From SVTX01 sp045632305 (GTDB lineage Bacteria > Bacillota > Clostridia > Oscillospirales > CAG-272), in NCBI GenBank assembly GCA_045632305.1, contig JAZQWL010000032.1, forward strand, positions 1-64,000: a stretch of DNA of 64,000 bases. The letters run 5' to 3'. The position numbers and the translations under genes are program-made. This document shows, piece after piece, positions 51,710 through 59,732 of the stretch (position 1 is the stretch's first letter; the number at the start of each line of letters is the position of its first letter). The notes beneath the pieces are model-generated. The model saw only the letters and a list, made by a program, of their open reading frames with translations, had not been told where the DNA came from and ran no database searches.

Positions 51710-51731
51710 GGTAAATAAGGAAATATTTACC
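51710..51731 (+). promoter_or_regulatory. Inverted repeat at the predicted 5' end of the pckA transcript
   Basis: GGTAAATA/TATTTACC separated by AGGAAA. It lies at the predicted transcription start and could be a repressor operator or a 5' stabilising hairpin. Confidence 0.5.
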
Positions 51732-51772
51732 GTGAAAAGTATTAAATAATAAAAATATAAAGGAGTAACAGT

Positions 51773-53566
51773 ATGACACCCACAAACAACAAATTTGTTC
51801 TTGACTGGATTTCCGACATGGCTGAAATGACACAGCCCGACTCGATCGTTTGGATCGACGGTAGCGAAGAACAGGCGGAAGCTCTCCGCGCTGAAGCATG
51901 CTCCACTGGTGAGATCATCAAGCTCAACCAGGAAAAGCTCCCCGGATGCTATCTCCACAGAACTGCTGTTAACGACGTAGCGCGCGTTGAAGGCAGAACA
52001 TTTATCTGTACTTCCAAGAAGGAAGATGCAGGTAACATCAATAACTGGATGGATCCCGCAGAATGCAAGGCAAAGCTCACAAAACTTTACAACGGCTCTA
52101 TGAAGGGTCGTACAATGTACGTTATCCCCTACTCCATGAGTGTTGTAGGTTCTCCCTTTGCAAAGTACGGTATCGAACTTACGGACTCCATTTACGTTGT
52201 TCTCAACATGCTCATCATGACACGCGTTGGTAATGACGTTCTCGAAGCTCTCGGCGACTCCCCCGACTACATCAAGGGACTTCACGCAAGAGCTGATATC
52301 GACGAAGAAAACAGATACATCGTTCACTTCCCTGAAGAAAACACGATTTGGTCCGTTAACTCCGGTTACGGCGGAAACGTTCTTCTCGGTAAGAAGTGCT
52401 TCGCGCTCAGAATTGCGTCCTTCCTCGGACGTAAGGAAGGTTGGATGGCTGAACACATGCTCATTCTCGGTGTTGAATACCCCGACGGTGAAACAAAGTA
52501 CGTTTGCGCAGCATTCCCCTCCGCTTGCGGTAAGACAAACCTTGCTATGCTTATCCCCCCCGAGTTCTATGCAAAGAAGGGATATAAGGTATTTTGCGTA
52601 GGCGACGATATCGCTTGGCTCAGAGTCGGTGAAGACGGACGTCTTTGGGCAGTTAACCCCGAAAACGGCTTCTTCGGCGTAGCGCCCGGTACAAACGAAA
52701 AGTCCAACCCCAATGCCCTTCACACATGTATGAAGGACACAATCTTCACAAACGTTGTTCATAACACCGCCGACAATACAGTTTGGTGGGAAGGCCTTGA
52801 CAACAATCCTCCCACACCCGGCAACGCAATCGACTGGAAGGGCAATCCTTGGGACTGCACAAAATTCGACAAGAAGGATAAGTCCACATGCGGCGCACAT
52901 CCCAACTCCAGATTTACTGCAAAGGCGATCAACTGTCCTTGCATTTCCTCTGAGTTCCAGAATCCCGCAGGCGTCCCTATCTCTGCTATCATCTTCGGTG
53001 GTAGAAGAGCTAAGACCGCTCCCCTCGTATACCAGTCCACATCCTGGCAGAACGGCGCGTTCATCGGCTCCATCATGGCTTCCGAAACAACAGCCGCAGC
53101 TGCAGGCGCAGTTGGCGTAGTTCGCCGTGACCCCATGGCTATGCGTCCCTTCGTTGGTTATGACATGGGTGACTACTGGGCACACTGGCTCAGCATGGGC
53201 ACACGTATTCCCAATCCTCCCAAGATCTTCCACGTTAACTGGTTCAGAACTGATGCTGAAGGTCACTTCATCTGGCCCGGCTTCGGTGACAACATGAGAG
53301 TTCTTATGTGGATCCTCGACAGATGCGAAGGCAAGGTTGATGCTAACATTACTCCTATCGGTTATATCCCCAACGCTGAGGACATCTGCATCGAAGGACT
53401 TGAAGGCATCACACTTGACACGATCCGTGATCTTCTCTCTGTTGACAAGGCATCTTGGCTTGAAGACGTTGCTAACATCAAGGACTTCTACGCTCAGGTT
53501 GGCGCAAGAGTTCCCGCAACAATGTACGACGAGCTTGCTGCTCTCGAAGCACGCCTCAAGGCATAA
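51773..53566 (+). CDS. pckA: Phosphoenolpyruvate carboxykinase (GTP)
   Basis: Interconverts oxaloacetate and PEP with GTP/GDP; in anaerobes it can run toward oxaloacetate as well as in gluconeogenesis. The 597-residue protein is the GTP-dependent type, shown by the P-loop AAFPSACGKTNLAM (about 244-257), the GEDGRLWAVNPENGFFGVAPG stretch further on (written in part), and the conserved FGGRRAKTAPLVY block. Length is standard. The start follows AAAGGAG. It is divergent from lexA and monocistronic, with a terminator after it. A long open frame on the opposite strand is an artefact of its codon use. Confidence 0.96.
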   Translation: MTPTNNKFVLDWISDMAEMTQPDSIVWIDGSEEQAEALRAEACSTGEIIKLNQEKLPGCYLHRTAVNDVARVEGRTFICTSKKEDAGNINNWMDPAECKAKLTKLYNGSMKGRTMYVIPYSMSVVGSPFAKYGIELTDSIYVVLNMLIMTRVGNDVLEALGDSPDYIKGLHARADIDEENRYIVHFPEENTIWSVNSGYGGNVLLGKKCFALRIASFLGRKEGWMAEHMLILGVEYPDGETKYVCAAFPSACGKTNLAMLIPPEFYAKKGYKVFCVGDDIAWLRVGEDGRLWAVNPENGFFGVAPGTNEKSNPNALHTCMKDTIFTNVVHNTADNTVWWEGLDNNPPTPGNAIDWKGNPWDCTKFDKKDKSTCGAHPNSRFTAKAINCPCISSEFQNPAGVPISAIIFGGRRAKTAPLVYQSTSWQNGAFIGSIMASETTAAAAGAVGVVRRDPMAMRPFVGYDMGDYWAHWLSMGTRIPNPPKIFHVNWFRTDAEGHFIWPGFGDNMRVLMWILDRCEGKVDANITPIGYIPNAEDICIEGLEGITLDTIRDLLSVDKASWLEDVANIKDFYAQVGARVPATMYDELAALEARLKA

Positions 53567-53580
53567 TTTAACAAAAATAA

Positions 53581-53610
53581 CCGCTCGGCAAATGCCGGGC
53601 GGCTTTTTTT
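53581..53610 (+). terminator. Terminator after pckA
   Basis: 10-bp stem CCGCTCGGCA/TGCCGGGCGG (one G-T pair) with a 2-base loop, then CTTTTTTT. Confidence 0.9.
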
Positions 53611-54076
53611 ATTTGTTTTTCTTTTCTTCTCTTTTTTTAGCGAAAAATTCAGAAAGCAACGCGCGTCCTTCTTCCTCCATAACACCGCTAACTATTTCGG
53701 GCTTATGGTTTAACGGATAATCATTAAAGTTAAACACACTTCCGCACGCGCCTGCCTTTGCATCCTTTGCGCCGAAGACCACGCGCTTGATTCGTGAATT
53801 CACAATCGCGCCCATACACATAGGACAGGGCTCAAGAGTAACGTAAAGCTCACAAGAATCGAGATGCCAGCCGCCCAATCTTTCACACGCGCTACGGATT
53901 GCCTGGATCTCGGCATGAGCCGTTGAATCACCGTGCGCCTCCCTTTCGTTGTGTCCTGTAGCAATTATCTCACCATTCTTGACAATAACCGCGCCTATTG
54001 GAACGTCTTGACTTTGCGCGGTTTTTGCCGCCTCGGAAAGTGCCGCAATCATATATTCTTCATATCTGCAATCCAT
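53609..54076 (-). CDS. tadA: tRNA-specific adenosine deaminase
   Basis: Zinc deaminase converting the wobble adenosine of tRNA to inosine. The 155-residue protein has the HAE motif (STAHAEIQAI) and PCPMCMGAI of the family, with the typical RVVFGAKD. The ATG at 54076 is favoured; a GTG at 54085 is also possible. It overlaps the upstream CPBP protease gene by 17 bases, which indicates translational coupling. Last gene of the uvrC-rsmD-coaD-CPBP-tadA run. Confidence 0.94.
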   Translation of the reverse strand: MDCRYEEYMIAALSEAAKTAQSQDVPIGAVIVKNGEIIATGHNEREAHGDSTAHAEIQAIRSACERLGGWHLDSCELYVTLEPCPMCMGAIVNSRIKRVVFGAKDAKAGACGSVFNFNDYPLNHKPEIVSGVMEEEGRALLSEFFAKKREEKKNK

Positions 54077-55133
54077 TTGAACCACCCATTCTAATAAATA
54101 TCGCCGTTCCTATAAGCAATATCATATTCCCAATTGAAAGCACCGCAAATATCACGTTGTACGGAGCTAAAAATCCCTTTACCGCATATTTTGGAGAAAG
54201 CTTATACGTCGACTCTTCACTGTTTTCGGTATATATCTTATCTACTCCGAAAAGCCCCTTTTCAATGGTGCTCGGAAGCATTTCACGTCTGAGATCATTT
54301 TCTCTCTTGCTTCTCAAACGCTTTTGGAAATGCAAAACGATCAACACAGCGCTGATAATAAGCCCTATCACCATGATTCCAAGGTAAATTCTTACATAAA
54401 GAAGCTCTGCCATGGGAGGTTCGCAAACGTATACGATCGCGTTCATCATCGTGCTTACAAGGTTATTGATAAAATGAAGAATTATGCCGCCCCATATGGA
54501 TTTCGTTTCAATAACCATCAGCCCAAAGATTATACCGAAAGCCAACGTATTAATTATCTGAACAGGATTCTGATGCATAAGTGAAAACAACACCGCGCTA
54601 CCAAGTACTGCGGTCTTTTTACCGTAAGGCAAAAGCGCCGACAGTATCAATCCTCTGAAAAGAAATTCCTCACAGATTGCGGGCACAATAGCTATTCCTA
54701 TCACGTCGAGAATAAAATTATGCGCATAATATGTTTCGGGTAAGGGTTGCGCTATTACATCACTGAAATTAATCGGCAAAAGTATAAGATTATTTATCGC
54801 AGCCAAAAGAAAATTAATTCCAAGCGCCGCGGGGATAATAAGCCAAAGCTTTTTGGAAAGATGAAATTCTAGATGCATATCGGGAAATGAATGCTTTCTT
54901 GAAATCAGCTTGAAGAAAAGCACGGGAAACGTAAACGAAAAGAAATACACCGCATAGCTTGCAAGTGAAAACAAAAGCTTTACGAGATCCGACGGGTATG
55001 CGGAATACACCTTATCCTCAGCAAACATAATTCCAAAGGAAAGAATATTAAATAATACATAAAACACAAGCAGTGCCGCGCCTATACGGTTACATAACGA
55101 TCTGTACTGCTTATCCGTATCAGTCAGAAACAT
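54060..55133 (-). CDS. CPBP family intramembrane metalloprotease
   Basis: Polytopic membrane protein with the CAAX-protease/bacteriocin-processing (Abi) domain. The 357-residue product has about eight membrane segments. The domain's motif 1 is EEFLFR at residues 155-160, motif 2 is FSLMH at 183-187, and a third His/Asn site is in LHFINNL (about 229-235). Catalytic residues are intact. The C-terminal 80 residues include a charged loop and a last helix. The start follows GGAGGAAAA. It is 15 bases after coaD. No bacteriocin or immunity gene is near, so the substrate is unknown. Confidence 0.9.
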   Translation of the reverse strand: MFLTDTDKQYRSLCNRIGAALLVFYVLFNILSFGIMFAEDKVYSAYPSDLVKLLFSLASYAVYFFSFTFPVLFFKLISRKHSFPDMHLEFHLSKKLWLIIPAALGINFLLAAINNLILLPINFSDVIAQPLPETYYAHNFILDVIGIAIVPAICEEFLFRGLILSALLPYGKKTAVLGSAVLFSLMHQNPVQIINTLAFGIIFGLMVIETKSIWGGIILHFINNLVSTMMNAIVYVCEPPMAELLYVRIYLGIMVIGLIISAVLIVLHFQKRLRSKRENDLRREMLPSTIEKGLFGVDKIYTENSEESTYKLSPKYAVKGFLAPYNVIFAVLSIGNMILLIGTAIFIRMGGSNGLQI

Positions 55134-55148
55134 AATTTTCCTCCAAAA

Positions 55149-55658
55149 TCAGTTAACTCGCTTTAAAATATACTCGATAGCACGCGGATGCAAAGCATCC
55201 TTCAGCGCGTCAAAATTTTCCCCACTTTCAATCACTTCTCTGACCATACTCGAGCTTATCGAATCAAATTCGGGATCTGCAGGAAGAAAAAACACTTCGA
55301 TTTTATCATTGTGCGCCATATTCCATCGAGCGTGAATAAGCTCGTATTCAAAATCACGGGAATTTCTTACACCGCGCACCACCGCGTGAGCATCGAGCTT
55401 ATCGCAAGCATCGATGAGCATTCCGTCAAAATATACCGCCTCTGCGTTTTCAATATGAGAAATAGAAAGCTTCACCACGTCAAGTCTTTCATCTGGAGAA
55501 AGAAAATACGTCTTTGACTTTAACGTATCGTCATATTTTGACGAATCGTTGTTCATAACTACTACGAACACCTTATCAAACATTTTGCTCGCGCGCTCAA
55601 TTATATTGACGTGTCCGAGAGTTATAGGGTCAAAGCTGCCCGGAACAAAAGCGTTCAT
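55149..55658 (-). CDS. coaD: Pantetheine-phosphate adenylyltransferase
   Basis: Penultimate step of coenzyme A synthesis. The 169-residue protein has the nucleotidyltransferase signature PGSFDPITLGHVNII (residues 6-20, with the HxGH-like GH), RGVRNSRDFEYEL (about 92-104) and the ISSTxVRE-like SSSMVREV. It starts one base after the rsmD stop, the very common rsmD-coaD pair. Confidence 0.96.
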   Translation of the reverse strand: MNAFVPGSFDPITLGHVNIIERASKMFDKVFVVVMNNDSSKYDDTLKSKTYFLSPDERLDVVKLSISHIENAEAVYFDGMLIDACDKLDAHAVVRGVRNSRDFEYELIHARWNMAHNDKIEVFFLPADPEFDSISSSMVREVIESGENFDALKDALHPRAIEYILKRVN

Positions 55659-55659
55659 G

Positions 55660-56220
55660 TCATTCTCCCTTCAATTTCAAAAGTGTTATATGCGCCACGC
55701 CGTATTTAGCGCGTTTAATTACCTCGAACTGCTCCGACAAAGCCGGCGCGTTTTCAAAAACATTTTCCTCCGCGCTTTCGCACACAATAATCGAGGTCGG
55801 CTTCAGCAAATTCTTTTTCAACATTAATTCAAGCGCAGACGAGACCGCGCGAAGCGCGTAAGGCGGATCAATAAAAACAATGTCATACTGAGAGCGTGCG
55901 CGGGAGAGAAAAACCGAAACGTCGGAATTTACCACCGTTGCACCGTCAAGTAATTTTGTTTTTGAAATGTTTTTATTTATGATCTGAACGGCTTCCCTTG
56001 AATTGTCTACAAAGGTAGCGCTCTTGGCATATCTCGACAATGCCTCAAGTCCCATCTGTCCCGAGCCCGCATAAAGATCAAGCACGTCTCTGCCCTCTAT
56101 ATCGAAGCTGAGCATTGAAAAAACCGCTTCCTTGGCTCTTTCGCTTGTGGGTCTGGTATTTTCCCCCTCGAGAGTCAAAAGCTTCACACCGCGGGATTTT
56201 CCAGTGATTATTCGCATCAT
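55660..56220 (-). CDS. rsmD: 16S rRNA (guanine966-N2)-methyltransferase
   Basis: Rossmann methyltransferase that modifies the small-subunit rRNA. The 186-residue protein has DLYAGSGQMGLEALSR as motif I and DPPYA as the catalytic motif; the RIITGKSRGVKL opening and RPTSERAKEAVF are family marks. The ATG at 56220 begins one base after the uvrC stop, with AAAGGAAAAG in the end of uvrC; a further ATG follows at once. Coupled with uvrC and coaD. Confidence 0.95.
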   Translation of the reverse strand: MMRIITGKSRGVKLLTLEGENTRPTSERAKEAVFSMLSFDIEGRDVLDLYAGSGQMGLEALSRYAKSATFVDNSREAVQIINKNISKTKLLDGATVVNSDVSVFLSRARSQYDIVFIDPPYALRAVSSALELMLKKNLLKPTSIIVCESAEENVFENAPALSEQFEVIKRAKYGVAHITLLKLKGE

Positions 56221-56221
56221 A

Positions 56222-58063
56222 TCAGTCTTTTCCTTTAAAGTAATCAATTATATTTTGAGCATCCGCACGGAAAATACCCTTAACCGAAAGAAGATCATCA
56301 AAGGATGCCTCCTTTACCTTCTGCAAGCCGCCAAAATGAGAAAGCAAGCTCTTCGCCTTAGTGTCTCCGATACCTGAGATCTTGGTAAGTGATGATTTCT
56401 TGAGTGTCTTGCGCTTAGCGTTCTGCATTCGTGATACGGTAAAGCGGTGAACCTCTTCCTGTATGTTATATATAAAGGTAAACACCGCGTTTTCCTTTGC
56501 AATACTTATCTCTTCCTTATCAGTACAAAGAGCGCGCGTCTTGTGAAAATCATCCTTTACCATGCCGAAAACGGGTATATCCACCCCCATTTGATCGAGC
56601 ATGGTGCGAACCGAAGAAACATGTCCTCTTCCGCCGTCAAGCAAAATAAGATCGGGATACTCGGAATATGAGCCCTCCCCGTCATCAAGATGTGAAACTC
56701 TTCTCGAAATTGCCTCACACATAGACGCATAGTCATCAGGAGTGTCGCTTACGCTCTTTATGTTGAAATATCTGTAGTCGGATTTCTTAAATTTTGTGTT
56801 TTCAGTAACTATCATGCCCGCAGTAATATGCTCCGAGCCGATATTTGAAATATCATACGCCTCTATTCTTTCAGGATAGGTCTCAAGGCACAGAAGCTCG
56901 CAAAGGCGGACAAGAACGCTCTCGTCCTTCTCGTTCTGAATTTTATAATTCTTCGCCTTTTCCTCTGCATTATCGCGCACCATGTCGCACAAAGTCTTGA
57001 GCGCGCCGCGTTCGGGAGTTCTGACAATAACCTTATGTCCCGCAACAGAAGCAAGATATTCCGAAACTACCGCTCTGTCATCCTCGTCCATTTCAAAGGA
57101 CAACAGTATCTCGCGAGGAATATATTGACGTATCTTGTAATGCTCGCAAATAAAAGAGCTTATATTCTCGCTATCAAGAATTCTATCCTGACCGAAAACG
57201 TATTCGCTTCTGTCGGAAAGCTTACCGTCACGTATATAAAATACCGAAACGGCAGAAGAAAGATCGTCACAATAAAGTCCGATAACGTCATGCTCTGTAT
57301 CAGGCGCAGCTACGACCTTCTGCTTTTCTGTCAGACGGTCAAGTGAAATAAGTACGTCACGGCACTTTGCCGCAAGCTCAAACTTTTCTTCTTCCGCATA
57401 CGCGAGCATTTTCTCGGTAATTTCCTTTTTTACTGCACCCGTATTGCCCTTCAAAATGTCTGCTGCAAGCTTGATCTTAGCATTGTATTCTTCCTTCGTC
57501 ACGCCTCCCGTGCAAGGCCCCATGCATCTGTTCATCTGATAGTAAATGCAGGGTCTGCTCTTCCCGATATCCCTCGGAAACTTGAGCTTGCAGGTAGGCA
57601 ATCCAAGTGCCGACGAAAGCATATTTATGATTGAAAATACAGTCGACGTTCCCGAATAAGGGCCGAAATATTTCCCCTTATCGTCGGATCTCGTTCTTGT
57701 CATCATAAGCCGAGGGTATTCTTCGTTTGTAATTTTAATATAAGGATATTTTTTTGCATCCTTCAGTTTGATGTTATACTTGGGAGTGTACTGTTTTATG
57801 AAAGTATTTTCGAGTGTGAGCGCTTCCATTTCAGTATCACAGACATAATATTCAAAGTCGCAAACGGCAGAGACCATATTGAAGGTTTTTACATCCTTCT
57901 GGCTATTGCGAAAATACTGCGTAACACGGTTTTTTAGCTTTTTCGCCTTTCCAACGTATATTACGCCGCCCGACGCACCGCGCATAATATATACACCCGG
58001 ACGCATAGGCAAGGTGTTCGCCTTTTCAAGCAAACGCTTCATATCGTTTTCGTTTCTTGGCAT
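56222..58063 (-). CDS. uvrC: Excinuclease ABC subunit C
   Basis: Nuclease making both incisions in nucleotide excision repair. The 613-residue protein has the GIY-YIG domain (RPGVYIM ... GVIYVGKA, about 20-40), the UVR motif in the EKMLAYAEEEKFELAAKCRD region, an RNase H-like domain with the catalytic LILLDGGRGHVSSV segment, and two C-terminal helix-hairpin-helix motifs (TKISGIGDTKAKSLL). The ATG at 58063 has AAAGGAG correctly spaced; the frame upstream is open but lies after the HPr terminator. It heads the uvrC-rsmD-coaD-CPBP-tadA run. No LexA-type box was seen ahead of it. Confidence 0.96.
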   Translation of the reverse strand: MPRNENDMKRLLEKANTLPMRPGVYIMRGASGGVIYVGKAKKLKNRVTQYFRNSQKDVKTFNMVSAVCDFEYYVCDTEMEALTLENTFIKQYTPKYNIKLKDAKKYPYIKITNEEYPRLMMTRTRSDDKGKYFGPYSGTSTVFSIINMLSSALGLPTCKLKFPRDIGKSRPCIYYQMNRCMGPCTGGVTKEEYNAKIKLAADILKGNTGAVKKEITEKMLAYAEEEKFELAAKCRDVLISLDRLTEKQKVVAAPDTEHDVIGLYCDDLSSAVSVFYIRDGKLSDRSEYVFGQDRILDSENISSFICEHYKIRQYIPREILLSFEMDEDDRAVVSEYLASVAGHKVIVRTPERGALKTLCDMVRDNAEEKAKNYKIQNEKDESVLVRLCELLCLETYPERIEAYDISNIGSEHITAGMIVTENTKFKKSDYRYFNIKSVSDTPDDYASMCEAISRRVSHLDDGEGSYSEYPDLILLDGGRGHVSSVRTMLDQMGVDIPVFGMVKDDFHKTRALCTDKEEISIAKENAVFTFIYNIQEEVHRFTVSRMQNAKRKTLKKSSLTKISGIGDTKAKSLLSHFGGLQKVKEASFDDLLSVKGIFRADAQNIIDYFKGKD

Positions 58064-58090
58064 ACCGATCGCTCCTTTCTTAGAATTCAA

Positions 58091-58137
58091 ACAAAAAAAC
58101 AGCACGGAGATGCTACACAAGCAACCTGTCTCCGTGC
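58091..58137 (-). terminator. Terminator after the HPr gene
   Basis: On the minus strand GCACGGAGA pairs with TCTCCGTGC (58137-58102) across an 18-base loop, followed by TGTTTTTTTGT. Confidence 0.87.
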
Positions 58138-58157
58138 CGAATTTGAAGGGTTAATAA

Positions 58158-58421
58158 TTATTCATTAAAACCGGCGTTTATGAGTGAAACAAGACCGTTA
58201 ACAGCAGCTTCCTCATCATAGCCCTCAGCGATAAGTGTAATTGTCATACCCTTAGCTATACCGAGAGAAAGAACACCAAGCAAACTCTTTGCATTAACTT
58301 TGCGTCCGTCCTTCTCAACCATAATGGTAGACTTATAGCAATTTGCCTTCTGAATAAAGAAAGTTGCAGGTCTTGCGTGAAGACCGCTTGCATTTGTAAT
58401 TACAACATCACAAGATTTCAT
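58158..58421 (-). CDS. ptsH: HPr family phosphocarrier protein
   Basis: Phosphocarrier of the PEP:sugar phosphotransferase system and, in Bacillota, of carbon catabolite control. The 87-residue protein has the active His15 in ASGLHARPA and the regulatory Ser46 in NAKSLLGVLSLG, at the canonical positions. That implies an HPr kinase in the genome. The ATG at 58421 with GAGGTG is chosen; the open frame continues upstream to 58505 but the extension is AT-rich and unlike HPr. Monocistronic, with its own terminator; ptsI is not adjacent. Confidence 0.94.
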   Translation of the reverse strand: MKSCDVVITNASGLHARPATFFIQKANCYKSTIMVEKDGRKVNAKSLLGVLSLGIAKGMTITLIAEGYDEEAAVNGLVSLINAGFNE

Positions 58422-58597
58422 ATATACACCTCTAAAACTAAAAATTAGATAAATAATCACATTATGATACACTATAAGTATATCAAAAAAGAAATATAAA
58501 ATCAAGCGTCAATGTATAGTATATTTGATATAACGAGTAATGTTTTTTTGTAAAAAATGCACAAAAATTATTTGTTTTTCAGAATATGCGAGCCAAA

Positions 58598-59119
58598 TCA
58601 ATAATTATTGATGGGCTCAATGCTTACAACAGAGACAGCAAACTCTGCGGTTTTCGTATGAACGGTGAAAATTGCGCCTTCAATTATGTTTTCATCACCT
58701 ATAACGTAATAATTTCCCTTCGCCGCCTTCTTAGCGTTTCCGTTCATTTTAATTACACCCGTAAACTTCACAAATTTAAGATTACGGACAGATCCGTCAC
58801 CTGCCGCGGCGGGCTCCTCAGTCTGCTCCGAGGTGATTATCTCAATCGGCGCTTCCTTGCCCTCGGGAATACCGATATAACCCAATAGCTCACCGTTACG
58901 AAGATATACCGCGTCTCCATCCTTGATGTAATTTACAATACTGTCATATTCCCCGTCGCATGCAAACGTGAGAACATACTCATTATTATAACTGTTTTTA
59001 TCCTCTGTAATACCCTTGTAAATTCTGAACACGAAAGTTCCTATCAGACAAAGTACAAGCAATACGAGGAATATATCGAAGGCATTTATCTTTACTCGGC
59101 TTTTTTTATTGTTTTCCAT
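58598..59119 (-). CDS. DUF4330-like membrane-anchored protein (second copy)
   Basis: The 173-residue product has a basic cytoplasmic start, one membrane helix (about 13-32) and an extracytoplasmic beta-rich domain with a GDAVYLRNGELLGYI pattern, like DUF4330 proteins. A Glu/Ala-rich linker (TSEQTEEPAAAGDG) interrupts it. Function unknown. It is 17 bases downstream of a related gene and last of the rimM-trmD run. The shared GD-x-VY-x-R/D-G...LG-x-I pattern shows the two are paralogues. Confidence 0.72.
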   Translation of the reverse strand: MENNKKSRVKINAFDIFLVLLVLCLIGTFVFRIYKGITEDKNSYNNEYVLTFACDGEYDSIVNYIKDGDAVYLRNGELLGYIGIPEGKEAPIEIITSEQTEEPAAAGDGSVRNLKFVKFTGVIKMNGNAKKAAKGNYYVIGDENIIEGAIFTVHTKTAEFAVSVVSIEPINNY

Positions 59120-59136
59120 AATAAACTACCTCCAAA

Positions 59137-59730
59137 TCATTTGAATTTCAACACGCTAAGATCAACGATATCGCACAAAATCGCCATATTCTTGACACGT
59201 ACGTTCATAGATCTGCCAACGGCGATCTTTTCATCGTCGATGCTATAGCCCTCATCGTCTCGGTACTGCGCGTCAGCGTGGATCTTTACGAGAACATAGC
59301 TTGTCTCTTCGGCAGAAGCAACCTCCACCTTATCATCCACCTCGATAATATTACCAAGATACACTGCAGAGCCATATCTGTCAATGTAAACGTTGTCTCC
59401 CTTGACAATACCTTCCGCCTGACTCTTATCTACAAGCAAAACGTACTCTACGGTTGCATTGTCGTAAGCGTCATCGAATTTAATAATAAGGAAATACGCG
59501 CCGACAACCAGAGCCGCAACCACAAGTATAAGAAGAATGGAAATGAAAATGTCGAGTCCTATCGGGAATTTACTCTTCTTGGTAAACACCGAGCTTACGT
59601 TACCGCGTACCTTACTGTATTTCTCGACAAAGTCATTATTGACCTTTGTAAATGCAGAATCGGAGGATTTTTCTCTGTCTGCCTGCTTTAATCTTTCCTG
59701 AGATTCATCTTTGTTTTTTCTGTTTGACAT
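59137..59730 (-). CDS. DUF4330-like membrane-anchored protein (first copy)
   Basis: The 197-residue product has a polar, charged cytoplasmic N-terminal region of about 55 residues, one membrane helix (about 57-84) and an extracytoplasmic domain with KGDNVYIDRYGSAVYLGNI, matching the second copy. The pattern fits DUF4330. The start has GAGGGG and lies 2 bases after the O-antigen-ligase-like gene, so they are co-translated. No function is known; the order suggests work with that membrane protein at the cell surface. Confidence 0.75.
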   Translation of the reverse strand: MSNRKNKDESQERLKQADREKSSDSAFTKVNNDFVEKYSKVRGNVSSVFTKKSKFPIGLDIFISILLILVVAALVVGAYFLIIKFDDAYDNATVEYVLLVDKSQAEGIVKGDNVYIDRYGSAVYLGNIIEVDDKVEVASAEETSYVLVKIHADAQYRDDEGYSIDDEKIAVGRSMNVRVKNMAILCDIVDLSVLKFK

Positions 59731-59732
59731 TT

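Noticed and set aside
51623..53266. A 547-codon open frame antisense to pckA
   Set aside because: It lies exactly opposite a highly conserved gene, its predicted protein is rich in Cys and Val runs with no domain, and it has no ribosome site. Strong codon bias on the other strand explains the lack of stops.
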